From positions 254,261 through 318,260 of the forward strand of contig NZ_OBDY01000005.1 in assembly GCF_900215205.1 (NCBI RefSeq): a stretch of 64,000 nt of DNA, in the 5' to 3' direction. This document shows positions 34,285 through 44,900 of the stretch, one piece after another. This stretch comes from Paractinoplanes atraurantiacus (GTDB taxonomy: Bacteria; Actinomycetota; Actinomycetes; Mycobacteriales; Micromonosporaceae). Position numbers and translations under genes: made by a program. Position 1 is the stretch's first letter. Each line of letters begins with the position of its first letter. The notes under the pieces were generated by a model. That model made no database searches. It had not been told where the DNA came from and was given only the letters and a program-made list of their open reading frames with translations.

Positions 34285-34823
34285 GACGCCGGCCAGAGGA
34301 TGTCGTGCGACTGGATCCGCGCCGCCAGGCGTCTGATCCAGTCGATCTCGGCCGTGACGACGGCCCGCCAGTAATCCGCTTCCAGCATGTAGACCTCGGG
34401 AAGCTCCTCGTGTCGCGGGCCGGTCTCGCCGGCGAGGCGGTCGGCCCGGGCCTGGAGGATCGCGGCCACCCGCACGGCCGGGAGGAGGCCGGCGTAGGAG
34501 ACGGCCAGGACGAAATCGATGGACGCGGGTGGCGCGTCACGCAGGCCCGCTTCGATCCGGCCGCTGAAGTCGGCGACACCCGCGCTGGTCAACTCGTACG
34601 CCGTCCGCGGTGGGCGACCCTCCACCCGGGCCGGCGGCCGGGCCGCGATCGTTCCCGCCCTTTCCATGCTCTTCAGCAGCGTCGTGACGGTGCTGCGGGT
34701 GACGCGCAGGTGCGCATAGCGCGATTGCAGGCGAGCGGTGAGGTCGTAGGCGTGGGCCGGTTGCTCGACCAGCAGGCCGAGCAACGGCATGACCAAGCTG
34801 TTGCGGGAGGCGTCCAACGGCAC
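34281..34823 (-). CDS. PadR-family transcriptional regulator
   Basis: This 180-residue protein is read from GTG 34823, where GGAGAGG abuts the start; ATG 34790 is an alternative. The winged helix is MPLLGLLVEQPAHAYDLTARLQSRYAHLRVTRSTVTTLLKSMERAGTI, with the wing GRPPRTAYELTSAG. The C-terminal helices are of the PadR dimerisation type. It is coupled by a GTGA overlap to the TIM-barrel gene. A near-perfect 18-bp palindrome just upstream is its likely operator. Confidence 0.86.
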   Translation of the reverse strand: MPLDASRNSLVMPLLGLLVEQPAHAYDLTARLQSRYAHLRVTRSTVTTLLKSMERAGTIAARPPARVEGRPPRTAYELTSAGVADFSGRIEAGLRDAPPASIDFVLAVSYAGLLPAVRVAAILQARADRLAGETGPRHEELPEVYMLEADYWRAVVTAEIDWIRRLAARIQSHDILWPAS

Positions 34824-34834
34824 CTCTCCACGCT

Positions 34835-34852
34835 ATAGACGTATACGCCTAT
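34835..34852. promoter_or_regulatory. Probable PadR operator
   Basis: ATAGACGTATACGCCTAT is an 18-bp palindrome with one mismatched pair, 12 bp upstream of the padR start and within the padR/prfC divergent region. Confidence 0.65.
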
Positions 34853-34915
34853 TAGCAACACAATGAAGGGCGAGATAACGTCGTCAGGTTGTCCACCGGG
34901 TAATAGGAGCAGAAC

Positions 34916-36481
34916 GTGAGTCAGAACGCAGTCGCCTTGGAAGCAGGCCGAAGGCGCACGTTCGCCGTGATCTCCCACCCGGACGCCGGAAAGTCGACCA
35001 TGACCGAGGCGCTGGCCCTGCACGCCCGGGTGATCGGGTCGGCCGGCGCCGTGCACGGCAAGGGCGACCGCAAGGGCGTCGTCTCCGACTGGATGGAGAT
35101 GGAGCAGCAGCGCGGCATCTCGGTCACCTCGGCCGCCCTGCAGTTCTCGTACCGCGACGTCGTGATCAACCTGCTCGACACGCCCGGCCACGCCGACTTC
35201 TCCGAGGACACGTACCGCGTGCTGACCGCCGTCGACAGCGCGGTCATGCTGCTCGACGCGGCCAAGGGCCTGGAGCCGCAGACGCTGAAGCTGTTCGAGG
35301 TGTGCCGCCAGCGCGGCATCCCGGTGATGACCTTCATCAACAAGTGGGACCGGCCCGGCAACGACGCCCTCGCCCTGATGGACGAGATCGAGCAGCGGAT
35401 CGGGCTCAAGCCGACCCCGCTGACCTGGCCGGTCGGCATCGCCGGGCACTTCCGGGGCGTGATCGACCGCCGCACCGGCGTCTTCATCCGGATGGAGCGC
35501 TCCCCCGGCGGCGCCGAGCTGGCCATCGAGGAGGAGATGAGCCCCGAGGAGGCGGCCGAGCGCTTCGGCGCCGACTGGGCCACCGCCACCGAGGAGCTCG
35601 AGCTGCTGGCCATGACCGAGGCCGACCACGACCAGAAGACGTTCCTGGCCGCGGCCTCGACCCCGGTGCTCTTCGGCGCCGCGGTGGCCAACCTCGGCGT
35701 ACGGCAGCTGCTCGACATCCTGGTCGAGCTGGCCCCGCCGCCGGCCGCCCGGCCCACCGCCGACGGCGGTCAGCACGCGGTCGACGGCACGTTCTCCGGT
35801 TTCGTGTTCAAGATGCAGGCCAACATGAACCGGGCCCACCGCGACCAGGTCGCCTTCATGCGGGTCTGCTCGGGCCGCTTCGAGCGCGGCATGGTCGTCA
35901 CGCACGCCGGCACCGGCAAGCCGTTCGCCACCAAGTACGCCCAGCAGATCTTCGGCCGCGGCCGCGAGACCATCGACGAGGCCTTCCCGGGCGACGTGGT
36001 CGGTCTCGTGAACGCGACCTCGCTCGGCATCGGCGACACCCTCTACACGGGCGAGCAGGTGCGATACCCGCAGTTGCCGTCGTTCCCGCCGGAGCATTTC
36101 GCGGTCGTACGGACGAATGACACCTCCGCCTTCAAGCGTTTCCGCCGTGGCATCGAGCAGCTCGACGGCGAAGGCGTCGTGCAGGTGCTGCGCTCCGAGC
36201 AGCGCGGCGACCAGGCGCCGGTGCTGGCCGCGGTCGGCCCGATGCAGTTCGAGGTGGCCACGCACCGGCTCGAGGCCGAATTCGGGGTCAAGGTCCAACT
36301 CGACCATTTGCCGTACGAGGTGGCCGCGCGCACCGACGCGGCCGGCCGGGAGATCCTGCGCTCCGAGTCGAACGTCGAGGTCATGACCCGCGTCCGGGAC
36401 GAGGCGCTGCTCGCGGTCTTCCCGCACAAGTGGCGCATGCGCACGGTGGCCGGCCGCCACCCCGACCTGAAGCTCGACTAA
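34916..36481 (+). CDS. prfC: Peptide chain release factor 3
   Basis: This 521-residue protein starts at GTG 34916 behind AGGAGCAGAAC. RF3 is the GTPase that recycles RF1/RF2 from the ribosome. G motifs are SHPDAGKST (G1), [11 protein letters not shown] (G2 region), [16 protein letters not shown] (G3) and INKWDRP (G4). The RF3-specific stretch [27 protein letters not shown] and the C-terminal domain ([25 protein letters not shown]) are present. Length matches E. coli PrfC (529). It is a single gene divergent from padR. Confidence 0.95.
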   Translation: MSQNAVALEAGRRRTFAVISHPDAGKSTMTEALALHARVIGSAGAVHGKGDRKGVVSDWMEMEQQRGISVTSAALQFSYRDVVINLLDTPGHADFSEDTYRVLTAVDSAVMLLDAAKGLEPQTLKLFEVCRQRGIPVMTFINKWDRPGNDALALMDEIEQRIGLKPTPLTWPVGIAGHFRGVIDRRTGVFIRMERSPGGAELAIEEEMSPEEAAERFGADWATATEELELLAMTEADHDQKTFLAAASTPVLFGAAVANLGVRQLLDILVELAPPPAARPTADGGQHAVDGTFSGFVFKMQANMNRAHRDQVAFMRVCSGRFERGMVVTHAGTGKPFATKYAQQIFGRGRETIDEAFPGDVVGLVNATSLGIGDTLYTGEQVRYPQLPSFPPEHFAVVRTNDTSAFKRFRRGIEQLDGEGVVQVLRSEQRGDQAPVLAAVGPMQFEVATHRLEAEFGVKVQLDHLPYEVAARTDAAGREILRSESNVEVMTRVRDEALLAVFPHKWRMRTVAGRHPDLKLD

Positions 36482-37821
36482 AGCGCGACCGGCAGCGCCT
36501 CCAGGCCGAAGACGATCGAGGCCCGGCGCGCCGCCGGGTCCGTCACCGGCCGCATCTGCGGGAAGCGCCGGATCAGGGCCGGGTAGGCGATGCGCAGCTC
36601 CATCCGGGCCAGCTCGGCCCCGACGCAGCGGTGCAGGCCGTGCCCGAACGCCAGGTGCGACCGGGTGGTGGCCCGGCCGGCGTCGATCCGGTCCATGCCC
36701 GGGCCGAGCACGCCGTCCCGGTCGGCCCCGATCAGCGAGCACATGACGATGTCGCCCTCCTTGATCGAGGCGCCGTCCAGCTCCAGGTCGCGCACGGCGA
36801 ACCGCGGGAAGCCGACCTGCACCACGGTCAGGTAGCGCAGCAGCTCCTCGACCAGCGCGTCGGCCGGCTCGCCCCGCCTCAAGGGCTCGGCCAGCCCGGG
36901 CTGGGTCATCAGGACCAGGGCGCCCAGCGCGAGCATGCTGGCGCTGGTCTCCAGGCCGCCGGTGAGCACGCCGTCGGCCAGACCGGCCAGCTCCTGGTCG
37001 CTCAGCTCGTCGCCGTGGGCGGCGATCAGCGACCCGATCAGCCCGTCCCCCGGCCTCCGCCGCTGCTGGGCGACCAGGTCGCGCAGGTAGGCCCGGGACT
37101 CGTTTATCGCGTCGAGCGGCGCGTAGGCCCCGTCGCCGAGGTCGAAGCGGGCCGCGCTGAACTTCTGGACCAGGTCGCGGTCCTCGTACGGCACGCCGAG
37201 CAGCTCGCAGATGGTCAGCGCGGGCACCGGCAGCGCGAACTCCTGCAACAGGTCGACCGGGCCGTCCATGGCCGCCATCGCCTCGAGCCGGTCGCCGACG
37301 ATGGCCTCGATGCGCGGCTGGAGCCGGGCCAGCCGGTGCATGGTGAACTCCGGCATGACCATCCGCCGCAGCCGCGTGTGCATCGGCGGGTCGATCATCC
37401 CGAGCCCGCCGGGCTGCTCCCCCGCGGTCAGCCCGACCTTCGCCGCGAACTTGCCGAAGTCGTTGCTGAAAGCGCTGGAGTCACCGAGCACGGCCCGCAC
37501 CGGCTCGTAGCCGGTCACCAGCCAGGCCCGGATGCCCAGCGGCAACGGGAGCCGGCTCACCGGCGGTTTCTCCCGCAGCTCGGGTACGGGGTCGAGCCCG
37601 TTCCGGTAGAGCGGGAACAGCGAGCTGTCGGGCAGCATCGCCAAGGTGCCTTCGAGATTCATCGTGCGGGGCTTGCGTCCCCCGAATCGCCGGGCCATCC
37701 AGCCCAGCACACGCAGGCGGGTCTGCACGTCGCCCTCCAGACAGCCGTTGTTCATCCCCCCGTGGGAACGGCTGACCTGATAGTCGTCGCGAGATCTTGC
37801 TATCGCAGTGAGCGGGGTCAC
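36478..37821 (-). CDS. Cytochrome P450
   Basis: This is a 447-residue protein if read from GTG 37821, which overlaps the upstream stop as GTGA; ATG 37755 would give a shorter N-terminus. P450 hallmarks are the I-helix [16 protein letters not shown] (GGLET in place of AGxDT), the K-helix ExxR in [12 protein letters not shown], the heme loop [21 protein letters not shown] with the Cys ligand, and [13 protein letters not shown] in the C-helix region. It is soluble, of the bacterial class I type, and needs ferredoxin partners not seen nearby. Its coupling to a secreted malectin/propeller protein is unusual. The two convergent stops (prfC and P450) overlap by four bases. Confidence 0.88.
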   Translation of the reverse strand: MTPLTAIARSRDDYQVSRSHGGMNNGCLEGDVQTRLRVLGWMARRFGGRKPRTMNLEGTLAMLPDSSLFPLYRNGLDPVPELREKPPVSRLPLPLGIRAWLVTGYEPVRAVLGDSSAFSNDFGKFAAKVGLTAGEQPGGLGMIDPPMHTRLRRMVMPEFTMHRLARLQPRIEAIVGDRLEAMAAMDGPVDLLQEFALPVPALTICELLGVPYEDRDLVQKFSAARFDLGDGAYAPLDAINESRAYLRDLVAQQRRRPGDGLIGSLIAAHGDELSDQELAGLADGVLTGGLETSASMLALGALVLMTQPGLAEPLRRGEPADALVEELLRYLTVVQVGFPRFAVRDLELDGASIKEGDIVMCSLIGADRDGVLGPGMDRIDAGRATTRSHLAFGHGLHRCVGAELARMELRIAYPALIRRFPQMRPVTDPAARRASIVFGLEALPVAL

Positions 37822-40481
37822 GGACCCGGTTTGAGCAGGGTGATGCGGGAGGCGCCGAGCTCGGTGACGTACAGGAAACCGGTCGTCTGATCCTGGGTGA
37901 TGTCGAGGGGCTGGCTGAAGCCGGTGAAGCCGGTGATTCCGGTGGTCCGGTTGGAGAGGGCGCCGGTGGGGCTGACGTCGAAGGTCTCGATGTCCTGGCC
38001 CGACGAATAGCGCACGACCAGCAGTTTGCCGTCGAGGGCGCCGCCGCGGTATTCGATGGCGCCGTTGGCCGAGGCGTGCAGGCCGGCGTCGACGATGCCG
38101 GCGAGGTGCAGATCAGGGTCGGGCTGCGTGCCCACCGGATAGGCGCCGACCTGGAACGGATCGGTGCCGGACGTCGGATTGCCGCCGGCCAGAACCCATT
38201 CGCAGCGCACCGGATTGGGGTGGCCGTAATAGCGGCCCGGCAACACGTCGAAGACGTAGTCGGTCTCGGCGGTGGGCACATTGGACAAGGCGGGAACCGC
38301 CGGGCCGGTGTAGCCGCGGCGCGCACAGGAGGCCGGGAGCGTGGCCGGAGTCGCGGGGGTGTTTCCGCCCGCGGCCGAGCCGTTCGTCGGCGCGTACAGA
38401 TGGCCGTTGCGGTGCCAGACCAGATCGTAGGCATTCCGTACGCCGGTGGCGTGAATGGTCAAAGGAGCGTTGGCGGCGTACGGATCGTACGTGCCGCCCT
38501 CCTCGGTCTTGACGTTCAAAGTCCCGGTGAGTTTGGCGGGATCGAGGCGCAGGACGGCCGCGCTCAGAAGGCGCTCGGGACGGTTGCCCCAGGTCGAATC
38601 GACGGCGCCCATGGCGTTGTTGGCGCCCTGGCTCACGTAAAGGGCGCCGTCGGGCCCGAACGCCAGCGAATTGGTCTCGTGGTCCTTAACCGACCTCGGA
38701 AGATTGACAACCATTGGGGTGTACGTGTTCAGGTCGGCCCCGCTGAGGCGCCCGATGCGACCGGACCAGTCGGGGACGTTCAGCGGACCGACGTACTCGT
38801 AGTTGTCGGTGACCCAGAGAATGGGGGCGGCCGCGGTCGAGGCGGGGTCGAACGCCATGCCGATGACAGTGCGGGTGGTGCCGGCGTTGTCCCGCACGGA
38901 ATTGATGATCGTGGGGGTGCCCAGAGTGCCGCCGGCATTGATGGGGAAGCGGAAGATGCGGCCGTCGAGCGTGCCCGCGTAAAGGCGCCCGTCGGGTCCT
39001 TTCACGACGGTGGTGAAAGGCGCGCCGGTGGCCACGCCGACCGTTTTGTCGAAGGCGACCGGCCCGGTCGTGCCACCGCTGCCGGTGGTGAAGACGATGG
39101 AGTACGGGGCGAACGGCTTGCCGGTCACGTCGGTGACGCCGCTGGTGACGCTGAAGCGGTAGGCGGTGAGCGGCGCCAGAGGGGCGGTGGGCGAGAGGTT
39201 GATGACGTCTCCCCCGCCGCTGGTGATGGTGGTCGCGGGGACGGCGGCACCGTCACTGAGCCGGGTCAGGGTGACGGTCGAGGCGGTCAGGGAGGCGGCT
39301 CTGACACCGCCGTTGGGCAGCACGAGGTCCTCGACGACACTGGCGGTCACGGGAACGTTGGTGGCGCCGTTGGCCGGGGTGCTGGCCCGCACGGCCGGAA
39401 TCGTCGCCGCGCCGGGAACGGCGGCGATGTCGGCGTACGCGAACTTGGTGTTGACCCCACCGGCCGGGCTGATCGTGAGAGCACCGTCGGTCACCCGCAC
39501 GGTCCGGGTGGCGGTGGCGAACTTGGTGGCCGAGGTGGGGACGAAGGCGGCGATGGCGTTCTGGTCCTCGACGGAGACCCAGTGGGTGCTGTCGACGGCG
39601 GTGCCGGCGTCCCCGACGGCCACGGTCACGGTGTAGAGCCCGGCCGGGACGGCGGCCTCCCACATCCCCGTCTTGCCGGGAAGCTGGGCGTGCATGAAGG
39701 TGGCCAGCCGCGGATCGGCCTGTCCGGCGGCCGGGTTCCGGTTGCGGCCGTTGCCGGTGAGGTCGACCGGCGCACGCGTCCCGATATCCACCCAGCCGTA
39801 GCCGCGCGCCGCGGTGAAGGCCCCACCCGAGTCACGGGCATATCCGGCCGCGGGCGCGGTGGCGGCGTCGGAGAAGTCCACCTTGAGGGCGAAGGCCGTC
39901 GTGATCTCCACGTAGTTCAGCTTGGTGTTGGTCCCACCCACCGCGTCGATCGTGAGCCGGCCATCGGTGACGGCCACGGTCGCGGTCCCCTGCCGAAACT
40001 CCGCCGCGGCGGTGGAGACAAAGCCGTCGACGGCCGGGACACCCTCGGCCCGGACGGTATGCCGGCTGTCGTACGCGGGCTGGTCCCCCACGGAGACGGT
40101 GACCTGATAGGTGCCGTTAGGGACGGCATACTCCCAGGCGCCCTCGGTGAGCACCCCGTTGGTCCCACCCACGTCCCCGTACTGCATGTGAACGATCGTG
40201 TTGAGCCGCGCATCGATACCGGCCCGCCCCCGATCCCGGGTGTTGCGCGTGAGGTCGAGGGCCTCACCGGTCCCCCGCCGCACCCAGCCGTAGCCGCGCC
40301 CGGCGTCGAAAGCCGCCCCGGTGTCGGCGACATATCCGGCCGGCACGGCGGACCCGGCCGGCTGAAAGTTCACCTTGGCGACGGCGGTGACCGCCGCAGT
40401 GGCAGGCGCCCCCGGCATGACAAGCCCGGCAAGCACAAGAGTCGCAGCAACCGTCCACGATCGACCACGCATGCCAGTCAA
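37818..40481 (-). CDS. Secreted malectin/Ig/beta-propeller (sorbosone dehydrogenase-like) protein
   Basis: This 887-residue protein starts at ATG 40481 with a Sec signal peptide ([21 protein letters not shown]). Two malectin-like carbohydrate-binding repeats follow (about 35-195 and 197-355), each opening [16 protein letters not shown] and containing GYGWV...DLT.N.R.R. A Big_5 Ig-like domain lies at about 365-470 ([27 protein letters not shown]). The last ~410 residues form a six-bladed propeller of the glucose/sorbosone dehydrogenase kind ([67 protein letters not shown]). The protein probably binds and oxidises a polysaccharide or sugar outside the cell; the PQQ ligands cannot be confirmed by eye. 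It is coupled to the downstream P450. Confidence 0.8.
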   Translation of the reverse strand: MTGMRGRSWTVAATLVLAGLVMPGAPATAAVTAVAKVNFQPAGSAVPAGYVADTGAAFDAGRGYGWVRRGTGEALDLTRNTRDRGRAGIDARLNTIVHMQYGDVGGTNGVLTEGAWEYAVPNGTYQVTVSVGDQPAYDSRHTVRAEGVPAVDGFVSTAAAEFRQGTATVAVTDGRLTIDAVGGTNTKLNYVEITTAFALKVDFSDAATAPAAGYARDSGGAFTAARGYGWVDIGTRAPVDLTGNGRNRNPAAGQADPRLATFMHAQLPGKTGMWEAAVPAGLYTVTVAVGDAGTAVDSTHWVSVEDQNAIAAFVPTSATKFATATRTVRVTDGALTISPAGGVNTKFAYADIAAVPGAATIPAVRASTPANGATNVPVTASVVEDLVLPNGGVRAASLTASTVTLTRLSDGAAVPATTITSGGGDVINLSPTAPLAPLTAYRFSVTSGVTDVTGKPFAPYSIVFTTGSGGTTGPVAFDKTVGVATGAPFTTVVKGPDGRLYAGTLDGRIFRFPINAGGTLGTPTIINSVRDNAGTTRTVIGMAFDPASTAAAPILWVTDNYEYVGPLNVPDWSGRIGRLSGADLNTYTPMVVNLPRSVKDHETNSLAFGPDGALYVSQGANNAMGAVDSTWGNRPERLLSAAVLRLDPAKLTGTLNVKTEEGGTYDPYAANAPLTIHATGVRNAYDLVWHRNGHLYAPTNGSAAGGNTPATPATLPASCARRGYTGPAVPALSNVPTAETDYVFDVLPGRYYGHPNPVRCEWVLAGGNPTSGTDPFQVGAYPVGTQPDPDLHLAGIVDAGLHASANGAIEYRGGALDGKLLVVRYSSGQDIETFDVSPTGALSNRTTGITGFTGFSQPLDITQDQTTGFLYVTELGASRITLLKPGP

Positions 40482-40976
40482 CGTCGCACACCGATCCGGC
40501 CTCGCAGCAGTCAGAAATCAGCGCCGGCAGCCTTTTCCGCCCAGCCGAGAATTGCGACAGACCCCGATAACCGATGAATACACCACCGAATCCCATGCGA
40601 GGATCGCCCTATGGGGGCAAGCTCGAATGGCCGAGCACTGCAGCACACCCACCCTCCGCCGAGGCGACCATAGGCGCGCCAACTCAAAGCCCAGGACAAG
40701 GTGAACTGGGTGATCGCCGGCAAGCTGATGGCCCGCAAGCGGCCACACCTCGCCAACAGAACGACCACCGCATAAACGCCAAGCTCAAGTCCAAGAAGCC
40801 GTGCCCCGGCTTCGGCACCGTATCGTTGACGGCACTCCGTTAGTCGCTGGTCCCCACCCACCTGGCGCGACCCGGCGGGCCACCGCAGCGCCGTTGTCCA
40901 CCCCGACAGCGCGGTTCAGAATGGCCTGGATCAAACCACCATGATTCGCGGCTCAGAAACTGAGGGGAAGCAAGTG
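40482..40976. other. Intergenic region of 495 bp without a convincing gene
   Basis: It lies between the divergent malectin-protein and XRE genes and is lower in GC than its neighbours. Around 40680-40772 one frame reads QLKAQDKVNWVIAGKLMARKRPHLANR before a stop, which could be the 3' end of a lost gene. No start, domain or inverted repeat supports an insertion element. TGAGGGGAAG at 40961-40970 is the ribosome site of the XRE gene. Confidence 0.5.
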
Positions 40977-41937
40977 GTGAGCGACGACGAGACGGGGCGC
41001 CTGCTCGCTGAGCGGCTGCGCGACCTGCGGTTGCGCGGGTTTCCGGGCATCCAGGTGGAGCAGAGTCAGCTTGCCGTCGCCTTCGGTGTGAGCGTTCCGC
41101 TGATCTCCGCCTGGGAGAAGCAGGATCGGCCGGTCACTCCGGGCGCCGAGTACTTGGCGAAGTACGCACGCTTCTTCGCTTCCGACCGGTCCCTGAACGA
41201 CGGACATCCGCTGCTGCCGTCCGACGACGATCTCACCGGCGACGAGCGCGATCGGCGACTCGCGATCGAGGACGACCTGATGGACCTGCGGGCCGCCGCG
41301 CTCGGCCTGCCGATTCGCCCGGCCGACGAGAGCACGAACCGGCTGCGCGCGTCCCTCGGCTCCCGTCCGTGGCGGTTCCCGCCGGACGAGGACATCACCA
41401 TCGTCTGCGCCCGCCTGCCGCAGGCGCTGCTGGAGAACGTGCCGTCGTCCGACCGGTTCGACCCGGACTTCGTCGAGGCCTACCGCTACGCCGACCTGGA
41501 CTCGCTCATCGAGCTGCACGGGCACATCCGGGCGGTCAACCCGGACAACACGGTACGGCTACGGGTGCCCGCCGATCTGGTCGACGACGACCGCAGCACG
41601 CACCTGGTTTTGCTCGGTGGCGTCGACTGGAACCTCACCACCCGCGCCATCATGCCGCGCGTGGGTGTGCCGATCCGGCAGACGAGCCGGCCGACCGCCG
41701 CCGACCGTGGAGCGTTCGAAGTGGCCGGTACGGATCGGATCTTCGAGGCCTCATGGGATCAGGCCGGCGGGCTGACCGATGACGTCGCGCTCTTTCTTCG
41801 GGCGCCCAATCCGTTCAACCGCGAGCGCACGGTGACGATCTGCAACGCGCCCGATCCTGGCCGGGGCGATCAAGGTGCCGGACTGGACGGAGGCCGGGAC
41901 CCGGCTGTACGAGTGGCCGGAAGAGCCGACCGTATGA
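40977..41937 (+). pseudogene. XRE-family regulator with an internal deletion and frame change
   Basis: The start GTG 40977 lies behind GAGGGGAAG. Residues about 1-70 form an XRE helix-turn-helix (GRLLAERLRDLRLRGFPGIQVEQSQLAVAFGVSVPLISAWEKQDRPVTPG). The rest resembles actinobacterial regulators with a nucleotide- or NAD-like sensor domain (THLVLLGGVDWN). The frame is intact to TVTICNA at about 41847. Beyond it the family-like C-terminus (LAGAIKVPDWTEAGTRLYEWPEEPTV and stop, 41857-41937) is in a different frame. The stretch that should join these two parts, perhaps 50-60 residues, is absent. Read without correction, the frame runs on to 42161 across the convergent subtilase gene. Confidence 0.65.
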
Positions 41938-41940
41938 GCC

Positions 41941-41980
41941 GTCAGAGCCTCCCCGGCGAGTTCGCCGAGGAGGCTCTGAC
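41941..41980. terminator. Long terminator hairpin between XRE remnant and subtilase
   Basis: GTCAGAGCCTCC (41941-41952) pairs with GGAGGCTCTGAC (41969-41980). Inside, CGGCGA and TCGCCG (41954-41959 with 41962-41967) extend the stem, leaving a 2-base loop. It serves both convergent genes. Confidence 0.85.
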
Positions 41981-41995
41981 CGTTGGAGGGGCGGC

Positions 41996-44900
41996 TCAGA
42001 GGCGCGGGTCCTCCTGGACCTTCAGGGCGTTGAGGATCGGGTCCTCCTCGCCCTTCTCGCGGGTGAAGGCGATCGTCAGGTCGCCGCCGGGGTGCTTGAC
42101 GATGACTGTGTTCGTGTCGGCGGTCAGGGTGCCGACCTTCGCCTGCACGTCGTGGTCGTAGAGGGCGATTTTGCCGTCGGCCAGCACGTCGAAGGCGCGC
42201 TTTCCGGGCTTGACCTTTTCGATCTCGGCGAAGTCGAGGCCGATCCGGTACGTGCCGGCCGGGGCGTTCTTGAACACGTAGCGGAACGTCTCACCGGTCC
42301 GCTGGGTGCGGAACAGCGGGTCGTCCTGAGTGCCCGCGATGTCGGCCCTGGTGGTACGGACCTGGCCGCCGACGTATCCCCACGACCGGGAGCCGAGCGC
42401 CTGGTCCGGCGACCAGGAGCCGTACCCCGGCCCGCCGGCGTCGACCGCTTTCCAGTAGGCCGAGGTCGCCAGGCGGACCGGCTCGACCTGGGTCCCGCCC
42501 TTGCCGGCGTTCGTCGCCACGAGCAGGTCCCCGGTGAGTACGCCGGGCTTGATGCCCGCGTTGCCGGCCGTCACCGTGACCGTCGTGGACTTGCCGGCCG
42601 CGAGCTTCACCGTGCCGGTCGCGGCCGCGCCCGTGAGGGTCAGCCACGGCATGTCGGCCTGCTCGCTGACCCGCACGTCGAGCGGGGCGGAGCCGCTGTT
42701 GGTGACGGTCACGTTGGCCGTCGCCTTCTGGCCCTTGTCGAGGAGCCAGTCGAGGTCCCCGCCGGTGACGGTGGCGATGCCCGTGGTCAGCGCCGTGTCC
42801 CTCACCTCAGCCTGATCCTTCTTGGCGATGGTCACCGATCGGCTCGCCGTGACGTAGTTCGGCGCCTCGACCTGCACGGTGTTCTCGCCGACCAGCGCCT
42901 GGGCCTTCCACCGGCCCTTCAGGTCGGTGGTGAGGACCCGCCCGTTGAGCGTGACGATCGCGCCCTCGATCGGCTTGCCGTCGTTCTTGTCGGTGACCGT
43001 GCCCTCGATCGTGCCCGAGGCCGGGAGGCTGTACTCCAGCCCCAGGCCGGCCTTCAGGACGGGCTGGTCGACGGAGTACTGGCCCGCCGGATTGCGGTTC
43101 AGGCTCTCCACACCGACCGTCGCCGACGACCCCTGGGTCAGGGGGTTGTCGCCGCCGACGCCGTCGCCGTAGCCGATCTGGACGCGCCCGTCGGCGATCA
43201 GGGTGACCGAGAAGCTGACGCGGGCCGTCTGGTCACTGTAGAAGGCCACGTTGCGCCATTCGACGACCTGCGCCGGCATCCCGTCCACCTCGGTCGTGCC
43301 GAAGTAGATGCCCGCCTCGTCGTCGACGACCAGGTCGTCCCAGAACGGGTAGATCGCGTCGATCGGGTTCGAGGACGGGAGCGTCCCGTTGTTGCCCGAC
43401 ACGTTGGCGCGGTCGAAGGTCAGCGCGCCGTTCGTCGTCACGCACACGCCGTCCCAGGCAGTGTCGTAGAACGGCTGAAGGTAGCCGGCGTCGAAGAACA
43501 GCGGGCCGCAGAGGTCGTCGCCGTGCCAGCCGGACTCCTGCGTGCCCTGGCGGTAGAGCCCCTCGGTCACCTTCATCGTGTACGAGCGGCCGGCCGGAGC
43601 CACCGGCACCGGTCCCGGGTCGGGCTGCTCGGGCTGCTCCGGCTCCGCCACGTCGGCGCGCGGGTCGAGCGTCACCCGCAGCGCGGCGATGCTCGGGGGC
43701 TTCAGGCCCTTCGAGCCCCGCAACTCCACGGTCAGCGGGCCGCCCTCGTGCTTCACGACAGCCTGGCGCCAGTCGGGGGTGTTCAGTCCCACGGCCGCGG
43801 CCGGATCGTACGCGTAATCCTGCAGTGTTCCGTCCACCAGGACGTCGAACACGCGCTTGCCCTTGGCCACCTTCTCGATCTCGGCGAATCCGAAGTCGAT
43901 CGCGTAGGTGCCCTTGGGTGCGTCCGGGAAGCGGTAGAACAGTTGCTTGTCGGCCGTGGTCCGCTGCGACTGGAAGAGCGGGGCGATCGGCGCCTTCGTG
44001 GTGGCGACCTTCGTCTTGCCCTCGTAGCCCCACGACTTCTTGCCGGCGGCCTGGTCGGCCGACCAGGTGTAGCCGGAGCCGTCGGTGAGCTTGGCGCCGC
44101 CGGCGTTGAGGCCGACCTGGTACTTCGTGGTCGTGAGGGTCACCGGGACGTACGCCTTGGACTGGCGTCCGGAGTCGGACCGGACCACGATGTTGGCGCC
44201 CTGGACGCCGGGCTTGGCGCCCTTCGAGGAGATCGACACCTTGACGGTCGCCGACTGGCCGGGGGCGAGGGTGCCGCCGGTCGAGGAGAGCGACAGCCAC
44301 GGCAGGTCGGTGAGCAGGTCGTCCTCGACGTCGACGAGCACGACGTCGTCGGCGATCTGGTCGGCCGCCCACAGCGCACCGGTGGCGTCGGTCTCGAGGC
44401 CGCCGCCCTGGCCCGCCTTCTGGCCGGGGAACCACCACGCGTTCACCAGCGAGCAGTCCTCGGGGTCGACCTGCAACAGGCGGGTGGGCCGGTTCGAGGT
44501 GAGGTCGGTGTACCAGATCGTGTCCGACGCCTGGTTGTAGGCCAGGCCCATCACCTCGGGCAGCGGCGGGGCGCAGAAGGACAGGAGCGCGCCCGCGTTG
44601 TCGTGCGACGTGCCGGCGACGGTGCCGATCATGCCGTTGGTGCGGCCGCCGACGTAGAAGACGTCCTGGGCCGGGTTGTAGGCGAGGCCGGTCAGCTGCA
44701 GCGTGGACCAGTCGCCCTTGATCTGCCGCGTCTCCTTGCCGGTGTCCCGGTTGAAGCAGTGGATGTAGCTGGCCGGGCTGTCCTCCATCTGGCACATGTC
44801 ACCGGTCTTGGTGTCCAGGGCCATGTCGAACGCCCGGTACTCGGGGTTCCACGAGGCGTCGAAGACCTTGCCGGTCTTCTTGCCGGTCACCGTGTAGGCG

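Noticed and set aside
40482..40976. Insertion-sequence or integrase remnant
   Set aside because: The region has lower GC and short protein-like pieces but no inverted repeats, DDE or tyrosine-recombinase motifs.
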